A stretch of DNA of 64,000 nt, taken from positions 96,670,260 through 96,734,259 of the forward strand of contig OX328125.1 in assembly GCA_946811695.1 (NCBI GenBank). The letters are read 5' to 3'. Each line of letters opens with the position of its first letter. The first letter of the stretch is position 1. Below the pieces are notes generated by a model. It was not told the origin of the DNA. It saw only the letters and a program-made list of their open reading frames with translations, and searched no databases. The translations under genes and the position numbers were made by a program. This document shows, piece by piece, positions 9,964 to 22,220 of this stretch. This stretch comes from Gonocerus acuteangulatus (lineage: Eukaryota > Arthropoda > Insecta > Hemiptera > Coreidae).

Positions 9964-12345
9964 TCATCGGGAGCATTCTTTAAAGCTTTTACAGCGGTGT
10001 TGGGCATAATCATATTTATGAATATTAAAACGGTCACCGTGCTCATCGCTGGCAGCTCCACGCTGAAGACTTTTGGGGAAGAAGTCTAAGTGAGAGTTCA
10101 AGAAGTGAATTTTTAAACACATGTTGCATCCCATAGCTTTATAAGAATGCAGAAGATCAGTCACTATGTCACGATAGTTTTCTGCTTTATGGTTTCCAAG
10201 AAAATTGAAACATAAACTTTTGAAAGACTGCCAGGCTGATTTCTTCAGTGGTTTTAACAGTTCTTTCAAATGCTCATCTCCCACTAATTTTCAGATTTGT
10301 GGTCCTATAAAAATTACTTCTTTCAGTTTAGCATCACTGACTTTGGGGAATTGTGTTTTCAAGTATATGAATCCATCAGACTGTTTATCCAAAGCTTTGA
10401 CAACATTTTTCATTAACCCAAACTTAACCCTTTAACGGGCACATTTCGCTAGCTATGTTGGAATTTTTTTAATTTTTATTTTAGAGTCTGGGGGGCATCC
10501 ATTTACTAAATATGGACCCAGGATGTTGAAAAAAAAAATTGTATCCATAAATACGGGGTTGGCCGCTGGAGCGGCCCTTGCATCGGGAATCCCCGATATG
10601 GAATGCCGCCATACGTCGTAAAGCCGATTCCAAGTCGCAAAGATCCTGAAAATGAAAATGGTTCATTTGATGGCTTTACCCTAAGATCGGCAAAAAAAAA
10701 AAAAAAAAAAAAAAAAATTATAATAATAGTAAAATGCTAGCCACAATATCATTTGAGACAGAATTGAGAGAAAAATTTCATTAGCAATGCCAAAAAAAGT
10801 ATTTTTTCCTTCCAGCCTGACGAGAGTAAGGGTCTTATGAGACGAATCAATGAATAACATGTAAGCGATATACTCATTTCAATTAAAATCAATTAATTCC
10901 TAATCTAGAATGTAAAAAACAATTATTACATACTTTGAAACGATTTCCGGATAAGATGAGTGATCCAGAGAGCCAATAATGCACGGCCAACACTGACACA
11001 AGACGAATGCGGAAATGGGCAAGGACCGCTATAGTGGCCAACTTCGTCATATCTCGGCTCCTCGGGCCCAATACCTCCAAATAGTATTTTTTGGCATACC
11101 CCGGCATCTAGCAGGAAGCATTGGAACCAATTCCGCCTCACTTGCGTCATTTTTTAATTTCAGCGAGCAGTGGCCGCCCAAGCGGCCCATGCCCATAAGG
11201 GGTTAGTATGCAATGGAGATAACAACATTTTTTCAGGTTTCACTAACGGGACATATGACACATTTTTCTGGCCAGAGATAAGAGATTCACGTTTACGCCA
11301 TGATTTTGTAACATAGCAAGACTTCCTATCTCTGCTGTTCTAGAGAGACAAAAAACAGCAAAATTTGGTGAACCCAAGTTGCAATAAAGCAATGATCTTT
11401 ACATCACCTCAGATATTTTATTCATATTTTAAATATTGTATTTTCTCTAAAATTATTTTCATATTTTGATATGACTCTTTCATATCAGCGGCATGCGATC
11501 ATTGTGAGAGGTTCATTGCCAATATGTAGCAGTATAGCCTTCAAACTAACTTTAGACGAATCTATGAATAGTCTCCACTCATCTGGCCGGTGTTGAAACC
11601 GGCACTACAAAACACAATACCATTTTCTTCAGAGAAGCAGCACTTGAAATCACTAGGGCGGCCACTATAACTCCATATTCTTACTTATTTTTGGAGTATA
11701 TTCCACACTTTCGAGCCTGAAAGTTATACCCTTCAGCTTGCTGTTTAGACAGATTTAAATCCCGAATAAGGTCATTAAGGTCTTTCTGATTAGAAAATAT
11801 GTTTCTGATTAACAAGTATTGGCTTCATTTTGTCCCTACCATGTCGAACTATCGAATATGAAAATCGGAGCACACTGGGAACGAACATATTCGATACATT
11901 GACAAAGTAACATATTGAAAAATGGTCTTGTTTGATACTTTATTTAAGGCATTTCAGGCTCTTCTAAAGGGGTTAGAGTTGCGACAAGCCATATCATCCA
12001 AAATGCAAGAGCACAATACCGAGTCTGAAAAACGAGATTGTTCATATCCGATAGTTCGACATGGTAGGGACAATATTCAGGATCATTTTTACTGTCATCT
12101 GACGCATTTTCAGTTTAAGTTAGGTCAGATTCAGAGTTATTTCCTAAGGTATCTGCATATACTGGTACACAGAACTGTTTATTGTGTAAGACAGGTGTTA
12201 TTGCTGATTGAAAATTTGGATACTTAACTATATGTTTTGTTTTAGATGTGTATCCTTTAATATTTGTCAAACAGTAGTAACAATCACTTAAATGATCCTT
12301 CGGTTCCTTCCAAATCATGAAAACTACAAACGGCATGGCATACAA
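9964..12345 (-). pseudogene. Decayed copy of a multi-copy arthropod protein gene, function unknown
   Basis: On the minus strand, conserved blocks occur in order, separated by frameshifts and stops. They are AMPFVVFMIWKEPKDHLSDC with HIVKYP (~12130-12345), DLNDLIRDLNLSKQQAEG (~11730-11800), EWRLFIDSSKVSLKA (~11530-11590), CCFLS and NSRDRKSCYVTKSW (~11290-11400), NVSYVPLVKPEKMLL (~11215-11260), KFGLMKNVVKALDKQSDGF (~10360-10427) and FLNSHLDFFPKSL with SDEHGDRF (~10030-10130). I recognise these blocks as a protein repeated many times in arthropod and mollusc genomes. That is from memory, and I know no function for it; a transposon origin is likely. This copy is dead and is split by a TTAA element. 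Confidence 0.75.
10428..11202. mobile_element. PiggyBac-like (TTAA-flanked) non-autonomous element, 775 bp
   Basis: The left end CCCTTTAACGGGCA follows a TTAA at 10424-10427. The right end TGCCCATAAGGGG is followed by TTAG at 11203-11206, which is one change from TTAA. Removing the element plus one target copy rejoins the surrounding decayed ORF in frame (PLHIKFGLMKN). Near each end is a short GC-rich palindrome (GGCCGCTGGAGCGGCC near 10560; GGCCGCCCAAGCGGCC near 11172). There is no transposase inside; small ORFs on both strands have no domain. Confidence 0.8.
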
Positions 12346-12817
12346 TGTGTACCATTGTACAACCCAGTCAGCAATCTAACACACGAAACACAGTAGCATG
12401 TATTTGGGGCCCAGCTCTTATCAAAATCACAAGCCTGACAGCCAAAGTAAAATTGATAACACTTCTTTACAAGTCAAATTTTGCTGATATATTGGTACTT
12501 GGTCGTCTGGACCATGGCCAGGGTGGAAGTTGCGTCTTTAGTTCATGTAACGAAAAGATATTATGAAAGGCTGATTCAATGCAAATTATAGACAAAACCT
12601 TCAAAATATAAATATGTTGTAAATTTAAACAAAATCAGTTGAATAGATCTTCCACAAGTTTGGAAAAGTACTTTTGCGAATGAAACATTTAAAAGATGTT
12701 TAAAAATCACAAAAAAATCATGTAACCCCCCCCCCCAAAAAAGAATAATAGATTATTTGAAAATATCATGGTGTAATCCTATAATAAATTAAGATTTTTA
12801 AAACAAATAAAATATTA

Positions 12818-15800
12818 CTATGAATTTGAACGGCTCAGCCAGAGGACTGTCTTGAAGAAGAAATACGCCAAGCCAAGAGCGTAGATAACCTTATCCCTAT
12901 GCTGTCGCTGAAGATTCTCCAGTTCAATAGACATAATCCGCCGATTCAGTTTAGCCAACTGTCTTCTCAGGTGTACCACCTCTTCATTTAATGACATTCC
13001 TCCTTCTGCAGCAACTGATGAATCACTAATGGAAAATATTAAGATTGGAAATTTAAAGACAAATTTTCGTATTATCAGATAACAAAAACCTGAATAACAA
13101 ATGGAAAATCTCTCTCTATATATATTACAATTTCTCAGAGGTTTTTATTGCCAGTACGCAATAACTTCCCTAATACTTCATCAATTTTCATAAATGAGGT
13201 ATCATTTTAAAGCTTTGCTTAACCGTTACACCAGAAAAATAAAAAAAAATTACCCACATTTTAGTAGTTTTTCAAAAAATTACAATGCAAAAAAGGCCTT
13301 TTGATCTTAACCGCTACAACGGAAAATATACAAATTACTCCCATTTCAGTTGTTTTTCGAAGAATTACAATTGAAAAAAAACGGTTTTTTTTTAAATCCC
13401 GCCTCGGCCTTTTGATCTTAACCGCTACAATGGAAAATATACAAATTACTCACATTTCAGTTGTTTTTCGAAAAATTACAATTGAGAAAAAGTGGTTTTT
13501 TGAAATACCCCCCTTGACCATTCGATCCTTTTCTTTTTTTTATTTGGCGTGGCAGCTTATTAGCTTTAATGCCAGTGAAGTGGGAGATATTTATGAATTT
13601 TGTATTTTAAAGTTATGGAATCGATTTTCTTTTTGTCTAGTGAAATTGCTTATTTTAAATTGAATAATGATAATTTTATAAGTGGAAGATAGAGATGAGA
13701 AAATATAAGCCTGTTTGTATGGTATGCCACCACTGGGCGACCCGTCCAGACCCCTTCTGGCAGGCTGCTCTCTGCATGAAGACTAAAACTCTTCAGACTC
13801 TTTGGGGAGTGTGCACATGCCTGTTCTGTTCACAGTCCCCCCACCCCAAGTCCGTGATCTAACACGAACCAGAGCACCAGCCAAGACCTGAGCAGGAATC
13901 CGATTTCTCTTGAACCGGTTCGATACCGTTTGACCGACAACGGACGACAAGAGTGCCTACAATGGTCCTGACCCCATCCGATTCCTCCTAATAAGCATAG
14001 AAACCTTTGATTACCTTATTGGAAGTATAAACTAGGAGTTGTGAGGCCAATCAATCTTCCGGAAGTATATCAATCCCGAAAAAAAAAAAAAAATCTTAGT
14101 GTAATAGTTAATTTTTAACACCATCATAGGAGAAGCGTTAGTATTCATTTATTTATTTATTTAAATTTTAACGTCCATTTACTATTAACTAGGAATTTTA
14201 GGACGGGTTATCTATAGGTTACCACCCTTTTCTAGCCAGGATAGGGCTGATGCCTTTTCTTTTTTCTAAAGAAAAGCCACCACCCCTAATGGGAATCAAA
14301 CCCACGACCTTTGGCTCAGAGTGTTAAGTGCTCACGCCTTAACCCTCACGGCCATCGGGCGTTAGTATTCATATTTTAAAATTAAATATAAGAAAGGTAG
14401 CTAGAAGGTTATAAACATTAGATGGTTATAAACATCTTTCCACGTAATTTAATAAACAATGGGAACAAAAATTGATTGAAAGGAGATCGTTGACCGTTGA
14501 TAATGCGAAGGTAGGGGTTAGACTTTTTTGAAACACATTATGTCCTTTGGCGCCATTTTACATTGGTCATCCAAAATCGGTCTAAAAACAAACAACTAAG
14601 AACGGCGAGAATCGGTGGCCCTCAGATCGGGACAGGTCTGGACCAATGTAGGCACCTCCAGTGACCATTGAGATGCTTGTGTTTGTTTTTCTTCCGACAG
14701 TCGGTGGCTATTGGACCGGGGCCAATGTAGGTGGGCCTTTAAGCAGATAGCCTACCAGACTTCTATCACACAGAGGGAAGATAATAAGAGTAGAATAATA
14801 TTTTTATGATGCCAGACGCTGTAAATACTTCAAAAATGGAATGGGTAGGACAGGTCAACTTCTTATCTCCTAATACTAATCATTATAAATGTAAAATTTT
14901 ACATACGATGGAAAAAAAAAATCAAGAGCTTTACTTCAAATTGATTGAATTAGCTGTTAAGTCAAGCCTGCGGTCTGCTTCCTGTACCTGGACCTTCCTT
15001 TTGTAGTCAACAAAAGCAGAATGAGGAGGCTGGTAGGCATCATCAGGGTAGTAAGTCGAGTCTATTGTAATTACTCGAGGAGGAGTCTACAAAACATGAA
15101 AAAAATAAATAAATAAAATAAGACTAATTAAACTAAAATTATAAAAAGCTTATTTCCTACAATAATTATCATCATAATAAGCAGGTTTCCAGAGAGAAGA
15201 GAGAAAAAACTTTATTTTTGAAAAAGAAAGTTTAGTTGCCCAACTAAATTGGGTTGCTGTACACACAACTTAGTTATCAACCTAGGAATTGAAGTTAAAC
15301 ATATAACAACAAAAACCACGCAAAAAAAAATGCACATCGATCAAACAACAACCTATAACTATATAAAAAATAAATAAAACTATGAATAACATGATGAAAA
15401 TATATGTAAATAAGTTTCATAAAATAAATAATACAAATAAAATAATTCATAAAATAAGGATAAAGTCAGACTCACAAGAAATGTCTAGTTTACACGAGTT
15501 AAGTACTTGTCGCCTAAGCACTTGTAACTATGTATAAATAGGTTATTTTTCAATGCCAACTGAAAGTATTAGTAAATGAAAAAAGTACAAGTGAACAGGG
15601 ATGGATTCTACTTACTAAACAACACGACACTTTTAAAATTTGTAATTATCAACAAGGCTGTTCTTTAACTTTTTTATCCTAAGGACTGATAAGTAACTGG
15701 AAAGTTATTATGAATATTATCTTGAATGAAGGTTTTAATTCATGTATTTTCACCTGTCGTCATTGGATCGTAAATTGCATTAATTAAAGTAACGAGTGTA

Positions 15801-17627
15801 AACTTCTGAGCCGTTACTTTCTATGGACTCTGCTGAGAATTTGGAAGATGTGTATTTGTAACTTGAACATGAATTCAAAGCTGTAAATATGGCATGTTCT
15901 GTTTTAGGAATTTCATCTGCCAAAATGCCATATTTAAGCTCTCCATGGAGAACAAATCTCTTAAGAAAGATGGCAAAGCTTATTTTAACCTGTTATTTGT
16001 ATGCCCATAAATATATTGAAAAAAATAAAATAAAAAATAGATATATATGGGAATAAGATTTGAAAAAAAGGTACTTACATATTAGCTTTAACGCAGGTTA
16101 AATACTCAGCTCTCAGAGATCTAGATCATTACCGGGTCAGAGATCTGAATCAAGGTGTCAATTCAGTTTTTGCCAATATGGCGACGGGATTATCAATGAT
16201 TTGGATTGATTGGAGTTTGGATATAACCTTTTTACGCGATTGGTTTTTCTTTGATTGTTGTTAAGCCATTTCCTGGTCTATTGTTTATATCTTTCGTGTT
16301 TGTGTTCTCTTCATATTTTCTTCGTGTTTGTGTGCTGCAAATTTTCATTATCAGTCCATTATTCACCGAAAAACCATTCTTGATCCATATTATTATCAAC
16401 GAGTTGGATAAACTAGAGTTTTGATATAACCTTGAGCGAGCGGAAACTTATGTTAATGGCATAATTGCTATGCATTTCCGCTCGCTCAAGGTTATATCAA
16501 AACTCTAGTTAATACAGCTTGTTGATAATATAGATCAACGATGGTTTTAGGAGGAAAATGGGCCAATATGCAAATGTGCAGAGCACAAAAACGAAGAAAA
16601 CGTGAAGAGAACAGAAAGACGAAAAAAACAAACTAGGAAGTGGCGTAACAACAAACAAGGAAACAACAATGTACAAATGGCGCTAATGGCCAAGATTTGT
16701 CGATGCGCCGTAAATAAAAATAAAAAAAAAAAAAAAAAAAAAACAATGTACAAATGAATTACGTTCTAAATAGAAAGGGAACAAGATGGTTACTATAAAC
16801 ACAATGACCAATAAGATTGCTCATAGGAATAGACCAATAGAAATGCGTACCGAAAAAAATATTCATTTTTTATATGAAATTGGAAACAGGTTAATTCAGC
16901 CCTCAAATATATTTTTATTTTCAAGCTACATAAGGGTGCAGCATATCGCACACTAAGTTATTAAAATTTTTTAATTATTTAAATTTTTATCAATCCAGAT
17001 TTCAGAGACGTGTTATCTATAGGACACTAATTTGTACTAAATAATTCTAAATATTAAATTAAAACTTAATATCTAATAGGGAACAGTAAAACTTACCTGA
17101 ACTCTTACTATGCCTGGATCTGGTGGCATTATGGTATTGTCTAATGCAATATCTCGTGGAATGGTTCTAGTACCGTAGTGCTCTTCATTGCCTGCAACGA
17201 AAACAAAGTTTAGGACACGTACCTACTTATAATAATAAATTTAACTAAGGAACGCTGGGTTAATCATAAGTTGACTTGATCTTACCGATATAAAAACCAT
17301 TCGTATCCAATGGTACTTCTTAAAACAAAAAAATAAACATTTTCTATTTATTTAAAAAAATAATCATTTATTCACCATTAGGAATTTATAAAAAAAAAAG
17401 TACCACTGACCAGCGACTACAATCTTTTCCGGAACATGCATCTCCAGTTTTTCGGCAGGCATCCAGACATCGAATCCATTTTTTGTTACATTTGGGAGGT
17501 CACAGACGCCATCAACGTTGATTCTTTTTGGAACCCTCATTTTTTGACTAATTTCAGCTGTAAAATTTGGATCATAAAAGTGATCTGTTTCACCAGAAAA
17601 ATGCGTGGGTGTACTTGACTTTGACAT
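12818..17627 (-). CDS. Mff: Mitochondrial fission factor homologue (MFF / Tango11)
   Basis: MFF is a tail-anchored protein of the outer mitochondrial and peroxisomal membranes that recruits the dynamin Drp1 for fission. Four coding exons are visible: 17411-17627 (start codon 17625-17627), 17097-17191, 14988-15086 and 12818-13025 (stop 12818-12820). Exon 1 has both N-terminal motifs (EISQKMRVPKRI and LEMHVPEKIVVAG), and exon 3 has TPPRVITI, the TPPRVLTL-like block. The last exon has a coiled coil (VVHLRRQLAKLNRRIMSIEL) followed by a C-terminal membrane anchor (VIYALGLAYFFFKTVLWL). Exons 1 to 3 join in phase. Exon 3 ends in phase 0, but the last exon begins with one leftover base. At least one exon with length 3n+2 is therefore missing between 13.03 and 14.98 kb; I could not find it. 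The visible part is about 205 codons. Confidence 0.88.
13215..13530. repeat. Three-copy tandem repeat (~113 bp) in an MFF intron
   Basis: Units begin near 13219, 13308 and 13421 with AACCGYTACAAYGGAAAATA or a variant. They continue with ACATTTCAGTTGTTTTTCGA and AATTACAATTGA. The last two units are nearly identical; the first is shorter and more diverged. Confidence 0.75.
13690..14040. other. GC-richer anonymous patch in an MFF intron
   Basis: The sequence is clearly less AT-rich than its surroundings (CCACCACTGGGCGACCCGTC; CAGTCCCCCCACCCCAAG). No ORF or known RNA was recognised on either strand. It may be a decayed transposable element or may hide the missing MFF exon. Confidence 0.4.
14149..14358 (-). 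mobile_element. tRNA-derived SINE, family 1, with 14-bp TSD
   Basis: The order is the same as in the other family-1 copies. It is bounded by a perfect direct repeat GCGTTAGTATTCAT at 14135-14148 and 14359-14372. This fixes the ends of the insertion and shows LINE-type target-primed integration. Confidence 0.93.
16075..16860 (+). repeat. Dispersed repeat C, copy 1, with a 55-bp inverted core
   Basis: It matches 54715-55255 in the same order (AACGCAGGTT, CTCTCAGAGATCT, GCCAATATGGCGACGGGATT, then ATAGAAAGGGA and GACCAATAGAAATGCGT). Inside is a near-perfect inverted repeat, 16391-16445 against 16475-16530, whose arms contain TTGATATAACCTTGAGCGAG and its complement. The ORF at 16547-16753 is a low-complexity product of the A-runs. 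Confidence 0.75.
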
Positions 17628-18622
17628 TCTTGAACTGCAAAATAAAATAAAATTTAATATTAAACCAAAACTCTTTATTCACAAAAGATCTTTTGTATCT
17701 ACATTAAAACTTTCAATATGCTTGTCAGAAGACTCATCTACTACTCAATTATTTCAGAAAAAAATATTTGACAGAGAAAGAAAATACAAAAACATTATCA
17801 CCAATTTGTGGTAAACATTTTAATAAAATCAATACATCACTGATAAGAGCCTATATGAATGAGTAAAGTGTACACAGATTTTGCCAAAATACATAACAGG
17901 AATAATTTACACTTTTATTACAATTAGAATCTCAGAAATAACACATGACCTGTAAAAGTAAAACAGACTATTAATTAATGATTCATTAGTGGTCTTCTTT
18001 TAATTAATTAATTCAAAAGAAAAGCAAAATTATTTTAATAAAATGAAAACAAATCGTTTGTTAAAAGTGAACAAAGGATATTGTATTTTATTACTAATTC
18101 TCAAGAAATTTCATATTTTAGATATCTGTAAGTGCATAGAAAACGTAAATAATGGTACAAGAAAAATAACTGTTTTAACGTAATTCAAGTCTTTAATAAA
18201 GCTTTATTTTATAAAAAAATAAAAATAAAGTGTACCTTAGAATTTAGAGACTCGTAGAAATAGGCTCTGGTCAGTCTAACCTGGGTGAAAGCCAAACAGA
18301 ACCTGCAATAGTTGATCAAGTGATAACGGCTATTTTATTCAACCGTTTTTGCTCTTAGGATAACCAAAAAATTAATTTAAAAATAATATTAATGTATTAA
18401 AATTTTGCGTTTTTATTTTTATAAAATATACTATATGTTCCTGTAACCTTATCAAAAATAAAAAATTGAATAACTTGTATAAACTGCTGAAAGAAAACAG
18501 TGACTGTTATCTGTCTAGGCGGGATAGGGTGTAGTTTTCATTCCTTATAAATTATGTTTATTCCAGTATGTTCTTGACAACAGGCGTATTTTTAAATTTT
18601 ATTTGTTGTTGTACAATTTAAA
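17628..18622. promoter_or_regulatory. Shared MFF/GCP3 upstream region
   Basis: The two start codons face away from each other with about 1 kb between them, so this interval should hold both promoters. A splice acceptor (TTTTGCAG) lies just upstream of the MFF start codon. On the minus strand a possible donor (CTAAG/GTACAC, exon end at 18236) suggests an untranslated first MFF exon near 18236-18350. The direct observations are the head-to-head starts and the splice-like sites; promoter activity is inferred. No TATA box or other specific element could be assigned with confidence. Confidence 0.5.
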
Positions 18623-20089
18623 ATGGATGAGAAGTTTGGTCCTGGTGATTATGCGACACTTAAAGAATTGTGTTATCATTTGTGCTCTTCTATATCTGAT
18701 GGTAAAGCTCGGATAACTTTTGTAGAATTTAACTAATTTATAAACACTTTTATCTGTCTGTGCTAGTTAAATTATTTTATATATAGTTTTTGTGCATTAT
18801 ATACAGTGTATTCTGTATTTCTTCTAGATGCAAGAAAGAATATTGCTAGAAGTGCTTGTAGTGAGATACTTAATAGCCAGAAATCCAATGATGAATGGAA
18901 TGATTCTTTAGATAATAATGAATTTACAATTGCTGCTAACATTGAAAAACAGCTTATAAGCTTAAAGAGAGGGAAAGACATCCCTCGATTCAGATATCTT
19001 AACAGTAAACTTGGAAAAGATGAGGTATAGGAATTTTGATGAAATCATTTAATTCAAATTCGTTTTTTTGCAAAAGAATAAGTTCTGTGAAAAAGAATAA
19101 TCTTTCTGTTTCAGTTTAAACCATTGCTTTCAAAACGTCAATTTATACTTCAGTTCTTCCTGAATGTGAGCGAAGGAAGGCAATGCAAGGAAATTAAAGA
19201 AGCGTCGTTTATAAGGAAGGCATTTTCTAATACACCACCGAAATTATTTTCTTCACCTTCTTCATTCAAGGTAACTTGTATATATTTTCTTCAATATTAA
19301 CATGGTTTGCTTCCCAAAGCTTTCATGCTCGAGATTTGTTATTATTCGCGTATAGGACAGTAAGAACACGCTAAGTACAATTAATGCTGTTTTGGGAAGT
19401 TGATTTTCTTTGTGCCCAACTTCTTTCATTTTTCCTAAATTAACTCTTTCTTTGCCTTCAGATCAAGCTACTCTACTCCTTTTATTAATTTCGCTCCGAC
19501 CAACCTTCCAATCAAGCCTTTTTTTTGTCTGAATTCGTGTCTATCGGAAGTGATAGTTTGTGTGATATCTTCTGCTTTTAAATATTTTCTTACCGCCACA
19601 ATACATTTTTTGTTCTACTCTTGCATTCCTTTGATTTTAATCAGGGAGTAAAGTTAGCTCAGAGGTATTACACTCAACTAATATACTGGAGGACCTGAAT
19701 TAACCCTTGGGAACGCTTTTTATTCAGTAGATACAAAGGTGCAACATCTTAGGGAAACCCACTATGATAGGATAGAGTGCATCAGCTTCCATCTCTTCTA
19801 GCTGTTTTTTTTTTTTTTATTGTCTCCGACCTCAGTTTTTAATTATTGCACCTCGGATGAGGTTAATCCCGTTTGTCCCCTATTTTTGCTTTGTGGATAC
19901 ATCGTTCCCAGGGGTAATAATCCGTATTTAGTTTTTTTTTTTTTTTTTTTTAATTGATTGCCTATTAAGTTCTATTTGGTAGCTCAACAATGTCATACAA
20001 TAATATTTCCTTTCTTGACCAAACAAGATAAGATAATAATTTTGGCGGGCTTCCTCGGACACTGAAGTTCCTATTTTTAGTTACTTGGT

Positions 20090-20124
<35 letters not shown>

Positions 20125-22177
20125 GTCTAATATTATTCCTTCTTAGGCCAGCACAATTAATTATTGTACTTATAATTGTACAGATTTTAAATAAACATGA
20201 ATTATAAAAAAAAATATTATTCCTTGATGATAGATCTGTTGGTCTTTTGATGTCTTTATTTTTTCATATTGTGCTTCTTTATTCACTTTATTATTTTCAT
20301 CTTCTAACAGATTTGATCTATTTTTAGTTGAACCAAGATAACAGTTGCAGTTTCTTACAAACTTTTTATATTTAGCAGAATGCTTTCTAATCATCTATTT
20401 TTATTTAAAATTTTCATTGAATTAAAAATACTATTTATTGTTTAATTTAAGTTGGTTAATTTAAACAAATTAAATCCAAAAAGGCTGAAATGGTTTCACT
20501 TACAAGAATTATAAGCTAGTTTCAAACATTTAGCTTAAATAAACATTTGTAATTATTCTGATGTGATAAATGCATTATTATTATTAAAATTAAAAATTAG
20601 TTTTAAAAAACTACTACTAAAACTAATTAGTTTTAAAAAACTACCTTTGAACTTAGCAGAAGTTTGCTTACCCATGTAAAGGTACCTTTAGAGTAGGCCC
20701 ACGAGCAATTTGAAAGTGTGACTTATGGGGTGATAATCACCTCAGGAGCTGATCTCTCACTCCATTTTTGCTGTGTTTTTTCCTCAAGCATCAATTTTCC
20801 GTCCTACTTTTTCAACGCTCTCGGTGTTCCATCTTCTCCCACCGAAAATCTCCTGGAGTTCTTTTTCTGTTATCCTTACCTAAATGTTGAACTGTATAAA
20901 CATTTTGAGACGGGTGTTCAATCATTCCCCGGTAATGAAAACGTATTGAGTCTTTTCCGGCTACCGTTTCCAAATGTCCCAGCCTCACTAGCAAGAGATG
21001 CAATTTTTGTGTTGAGAAATTACATTTCATAAAATATCTTGAATCCAGCCGGGTGTTTGATCATGTCAACTTTTTGCTGCTAGCTCTTGGACTAGGAGTA
21101 ACATAACACAGGGAGGTTTTGGCAAGGTCATAGATATTCTTTATGACTGCATAATTCAGTAAAACTACATTGATACTCCCACCTTTAGTCTGAGTACTAG
21201 TATTTTCCCTACAAAGCCAACAGACATCGCCGAGGTCAAGTTTGTCTTCCAGTCAAGAGCAGTTAAATGATAAAGAGCCAGAACTTCTCTAGCAGTCATC
21301 CGCAGTAGGGGTTCGGCAGCTTAAGACTAACACAGAAATCATTCGAAGTGGAGGTTTGAAATCCTTCAACTTGTTCAGCCGTCAACCACAGTTAAAGAGT
21401 TAATTGGCAAAACACCCGAGCGTAAAACAGGATGATCAGGGTTCAAATCCCAGTTGTCATTAAGTTAATTTTTCTTGAAAATAACGTTTTGAAAGTTGCT
21501 GACTGTGTGGTTTAATAAACACTCTATCATCTTGCTTTTCAGGGAAGTGGTGATAGCTCCGACCATGTTACTCAGTCCTATAACGGAGCCTCATCAGTAT
21601 ATTCTCCTCATATATCTTCAGCTGCTCAATCCTCAAGACCCACAACATTGTCTAACAACATATTTTTAAAAAGAGGTTGAATATTTTTCATTATACACAT
21701 ATATATGTATTAAGTAAAATTTGCACCTACTTACTAAGCATTTGTTTATAACTAGGAGAAGCTAAGTGATATGTTTCATTTTATAACAAAATTTAGTCTC
21801 TTTCTCCACATTATGTCTTTATAACAATTTAATTTTACGGATAGTAAATATTGTTTTAAACCTCTTATTATTATTAATCTTTTAAGTTACATCGACATCA
21901 TTACCTTTCCAGAATGAGCCTTTGGTATATATATTATAAGAAAAACTAATTTTTTAAAATTTTTTGATCTGCACACAGTCATTTGGGCCCTTAGTGCCGA
22001 CATCTATGGTGCAGTTGGGAATTTTCTCAAGGGGCCCTGAAATGAGAAAAATCCCTGCTGCAAATGGGACTCGAACCTCCATCTCCCACATGAGAATCCA
22101 AGTTGTTGGCCACTAGAACACGGGGAGGCCAAAACCTTATTTTTATCAACATTTTTAACTTATATAAATGGTACCCA

Positions 22178-22220
<43 letters not shown>

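Noticed and set aside
16547..16753. Phe-rich ORFs (also 34518-34984 and 41832-42065)
   Set aside because: Products of poly-A or poly-T runs.
20718..21032. 104-codon ORF in GCP3 intron 3 as a nested gene
   Set aside because: No motif, an overlapping ORF on the other strand, and no splice or promoter context.
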